Source of the DNA: an uncultured bacterium
GTDB taxonomy: Bacteria > Acidobacteriota > Thermoanaerobaculia > Multivoradales > JAHEKO01
Length of the DNA: 10,303 nucleotides
Assembly (NCBI GenBank): GCA_938016625.1
Contig: CALILB010000029.1
Span: forward strand, 1 to 10,303
Reading direction: 5' to 3'
This document shows, piece by piece, positions 5,634 through 10,303 of the stretch. Numbering within the stretch: position 1 is the first letter of the stretch; every line of letters begins with the position of its first letter. A model generated the notes under the pieces. The model had not been told where the DNA came from. It did no database searches and worked only from the letters and a program-made list of their open reading frames with translations. The position numbers and the translations under genes are program-made.

Positions 5634-6655
5634 GCACCGCACCCTCCATCTCGGTGCTGTTGCCGGTTTGGAACGCCGAGCCCTACCTGGAAGAGTGTCT
5701 CCACAGTCTCACCGTTCAGAGCTGGACCGACTTCGAAGTGATCGCCGTCGACGACGGCTCCGATGATGGCTCGAGCGAGCGACTGACCGACTGGGAGGCG
5801 CGGGACGCCCGATTCCGAGTCGTTCGTCAGCCGCATCAGGGTCTGGTGGCGTCTCTCAACGCCGGTCTCGAGCACTGCCGGGCCGAGTTGGTCGCACGGA
5901 TGGACGCCGATGATGTGATCGACTCCCGACGCCTCGAGCTCCAAGCGACCCTGCTCCGCCAGGATCCATCGCTCGATCTGGTCGCCTGTCTGGTCCGCCA
6001 CTTCCCCGACGAGTCGGTCGGCCAGGGGTATCGCATCTACGAGGAGTGGCTCAATAGTCTGGTGGAGCACGATGAAATTCTGCGTGAGCGCTTTGTCGAA
6101 AGCCCCATGCCCCACCCGGCGGTGATGGCCCGCCGCCAGGTGCTCGTGGAGGCCGATGGTTATCGGGAGACCGGAGGACCGGAGGACTACGATCTATGGC
6201 TGAGACTGGCCGGCGCCGGGAAGCGATTCTCTAAGGTCCCCGAGCATCTCTACTTCTGGCGCGAGCACCCCGGCAGACTCACCCGCACCGACAGCCGCTA
6301 CGCCGTTGAGCGGTTTCTCGCCTGTAAGGCGCATCACCTGGCTCGCGGTCCTCTCGCTGGCCGGGAGCAAGTGATCGTCTGGGGTGCGGGACAGACCGGG
6401 CGCCGACTCTCCAAGCACCTCAAACGGGAAGGTGTCGCCTTGCAGGCCTTTGTCGACATCGATCCGGCAAAGATCGGGCGCACCCTACGGGGCCTACCGA
6501 TCCATTCGCCCGCAGAGCTCCCGCGGCTGACCTCCACCGGCGAGGACTTCGTGGTGCTGGCCGCGGTCTCGTCGCGTGGCGCCCGCAAGCTCATCCGCGA
6601 CCGTCTGGGTGAGCTCGGCTATCGCGAGGCGGTGGACTTCTGGTGTGTGGCGTGA
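5630..6655 (+). CDS. GT2 glycosyltransferase fused to a C-terminal Rossmann domain
   Basis: The 341-residue protein has an N-terminal GT-A glycosyltransferase domain (about 6-230). It shows SVLLPVWNAEPYLEECLHSL, VDDGSDDGS (Asp41, Asp42) for the nucleotide, MDADD (92-95) as the metal-binding DXD region, and GGPEDYDLWLRLA with Glu185/Asp186 as the likely catalytic ED pair. Residues 246-341 form a small NAD/nucleotide-binding-type Rossmann unit: EQVIVWGAGQTGRRL with GxGxxG (252-257), AFVDIDPAKIG, RGLPIHSPAEL, and VVLAAVSSRGARKLI. The N domain should move a sugar from an NDP donor to a glycan, protein or lipid acceptor; donor and acceptor are unknown. No membrane segment is seen. The start is GTG at 5630, giving a GTGA overlap with the trmH stop; the frame is open further upstream but that part is antiparallel shadow of trmH. 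It ends 5 bases before the convergent fusion gene. Confidence 0.85.
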   Translation: MSTAPSISVLLPVWNAEPYLEECLHSLTVQSWTDFEVIAVDDGSDDGSSERLTDWEARDARFRVVRQPHQGLVASLNAGLEHCRAELVARMDADDVIDSRRLELQATLLRQDPSLDLVACLVRHFPDESVGQGYRIYEEWLNSLVEHDEILRERFVESPMPHPAVMARRQVLVEADGYRETGGPEDYDLWLRLAGAGKRFSKVPEHLYFWREHPGRLTRTDSRYAVERFLACKAHHLARGPLAGREQVIVWGAGQTGRRLSKHLKREGVALQAFVDIDPAKIGRTLRGLPIHSPAELPRLTSTGEDFVVLAAVSSRGARKLIRDRLGELGYREAVDFWCVA

Positions 6656-6660
6656 GGTTG

Positions 6661-9477
<2,817 letters not shown>

Positions 9478-9504
9478 CCGAGTCCTTTGCGGGTCGCTCC
9501 CCGG

Positions 9505-9510
9505 AGTCTA
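9505..9510 (-). promoter_or_regulatory. -10-like TAGACT for the acyltransferase fusion gene
   Basis: On the minus strand TAGACT matches the TAnnnT -10 pattern. Transcription from near 9498 would give a leader of about 20-25 bases with AAAGGA before the start at 9477/9474. No clear -35 is seen. Confidence 0.3.
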
Positions 9511-9549
9511 CCCAACACGCCTCGGCCACAGCCCCGCACCCAATCCTTG

Positions 9550-9555
9550 TAAGCT
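9550..9555 (+). promoter_or_regulatory. -10-like TAAGCT directly before an ATG (possible leaderless start)
   Basis: TAAGCT ends 7 bases before the ATG at 9563, so a transcript made from it would begin at or next to the start codon. There is no ribosome site upstream of that ATG, which agrees with a leaderless message. CCCAA (9539-9543) and TTGGG (9555-9559) form an inverted repeat around the box and could be an operator. Confidence 0.3.
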
Positions 9556-9562
9556 TGGGCCG

Positions 9563-9946
9563 ATGCCGGCCAAACGCACCGAGCCCACGACCCGACTCGC
9601 TTTCCCGCTCTCCGAAGAGCTGCGTCAACAGACCCTGGAGACGCTGGCCACGCTGCGCGAAAGCTCCGACCGCAAGCGACACATACCGATGCTGGGTGAT
9701 CTCATCTCCGACCTCACCGAGGCCGGACTCGAGTACTATTTTGTCCACTCGTTGAAAAAGGCCGGTGTCGGATTGATTGGCGTCAGTACCGCCAAGCTGG
9801 GCATCGCCTCGACGGCCAAGGGCATCCCGGTGGTCATCACAAAGGTGGTGGGATTGATGTCGAATGAACAGCTGCTGGCGGTGGCCGACTTCATCGAGGA
9901 GGCCCTGATCGAAGAGCCTCGCACCCGAAAGCGGCGCAATACCTAG
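9563..9946 (+). CDS. 127-residue protein of unknown function
   Basis: I do not recognise this family. The N-terminal third is charged and helical (PLSEELRQQTLETLATLRESSDRK). The middle contains LISDLTEAGLEYYFVHSLKK (47-66), then a Gly- and Val-rich hydrophobic stretch (about 67-99, GVGLIGVSTAKLGIASTAKG and PVVITKVVGLM) that might associate with a membrane or form a small core. A helix NEQLLAVADFIEEALIEE (101-118) and a basic tail end it. No signal peptide, cysteine or metal motif is present. The ATG at 9563 is the first start in the segment not overlapping the divergent gene; no ribosome site precedes it. The stop TAG lies 11 bases before the alcohol dehydrogenase start and overlaps that gene's ribosome site, so the two should be one transcript. 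Confidence 0.7.
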   Translation: MPAKRTEPTTRLAFPLSEELRQQTLETLATLRESSDRKRHIPMLGDLISDLTEAGLEYYFVHSLKKAGVGLIGVSTAKLGIASTAKGIPVVITKVVGLMSNEQLLAVADFIEEALIEEPRTRKRRNT

Positions 9947-9957
9947 GGAAACAGTGC

Positions 9958-10303
9958 ATGAAGGCGATGGTTCTCGACAAGCCGGGCACAGCGCTGCGTC
10001 TTTGCGAGCGGGAGATTCCCCGCCCCGAAGCGAGCCAGGTGTTGATCCGGATCCGCGCCTGTGCCGTCTGCCGGACCGACCTCCACGTCTTCGACGGCGA
10101 CCTTACCGAGCCCAAGCTGCCGCTGGTTCTGGGCCACGAGATCGTCGGCACCGTGATCGAGACCGGGTCCGAGGTCGACCGGCTGGAGACGGGGCAGCGG
10201 GTCGGTGTGCCCTGGCTGGGGCGAACCTGCGGTCGCTGCGACTTCTGCCGTGCGGGAGCGGAGAATCTCTGTGACCAGGCCGAGTTCACCGGCTACCAGC
10301 TCG
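9958..10303 (+). CDS. Zinc-dependent alcohol dehydrogenase, N-terminal part (3' partial)
   Basis: Only the first 115 residues fall in the window. They form the GroES-like catalytic domain of a medium-chain zinc alcohol dehydrogenase. The catalytic zinc ligands are Cys38 in CAVCRTDLH and His60-Glu61 in VLGHEIVG. The structural zinc set is complete in CGRCDFCRAGAENLC (Cys91, 94, 97, 105). GVPWLGRTCG and the CDQAEFTGYQL region resemble the CAD2/AdhA-type subgroup that oxidises or reduces primary alcohols and aldehydes with NAD(P). The NAD-binding domain lies beyond the window, so cofactor preference is unknown. The ATG at 9958 has AGGGAA 7 bases upstream. It is second in an operon after the 127-residue protein, cytoplasmic by prediction. 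Confidence 0.9.
   Translation, partial: MKAMVLDKPGTALRLCEREIPRPEASQVLIRIRACAVCRTDLHVFDGDLTEPKLPLVLGHEIVGTVIETGSEVDRLETGQRVGVPWLGRTCGRCDFCRAGAENLCDQAEFTGYQL

Overview
The window is GC-rich, densely packed chromosomal DNA from a diderm bacterium. A lipoprotein signal, exported thiol proteins and the end of an apparent outer-membrane beta-barrel point to a Gram-negative envelope. Gene content and style (a very GC-rich coding sequence, an ACP/AMP-ligase/acyltransferase fusion, a GT2-Rossmann fusion, a GH113-like hydrolase) would fit an uncultured Acidobacteriota-like lineage. That placement is a guess: there is no marker gene, and Myxococcota or a proteobacterium are not excluded. I see no phage, IS element, CRISPR array, tRNA or rRNA, and no stretch over 300 bases lacks a gene.

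Layout from left to right: the end of a plus-strand beta-barrel gene (1-159) meets a minus-strand two-gene thiol-redox operon tail to tail. The operon holds a peroxiredoxin-like protein at 706-1359, then a TlpA-like lipoprotein at 154-699, with an extended -10 promoter at 1387-1395. Diverging from it is a small, charge-segregated protein (1493-1747). A minus-strand membrane-anchored GH113-like glycosidase (1792-3153) and a plus-strand two-CBS-domain protein (3282-3737) are divergent. The CBS gene overlaps the end of a minus-strand serine racemase/threonine dehydratase-like gene (3722-4711) by 16 bases. That gene is preceded by an unlisted 24-codon hydrophobic ORF (4708-4782), joined to it by an ATGA overlap. 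Diverging from this pair is a plus-strand trmH (4848-5633), coupled by a GTGA overlap to a GT2 glycosyltransferase with a C-terminal Rossmann domain (5630-6655). A minus-strand 938-residue fusion of acyl carrier protein, fatty-acyl-AMP ligase and PlsC-type acyltransferase fills 6661-9477. Diverging from it is an operon of an unrecognised 127-residue protein (9563-9946) and a zinc alcohol dehydrogenase cut by the window edge (9958-10303).

The genes are mostly unrelated housekeeping and envelope functions: thiol chemistry at the envelope, glycan cleavage and glycosyl transfer, acyl-chain activation and transfer, tRNA modification, amino-acid metabolism. No defence or mobile system is evident. 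The most noteworthy items are the ACP-FAAL-PlsC fusion, which could load and transfer acyl chains within one polypeptide, and the Val/Leu-rich mini-ORF translationally coupled to the racemase/dehydratase gene. Promoters, where visible, look like a -10 box followed by a short leader of about 15-25 bases; -35 boxes are poor.
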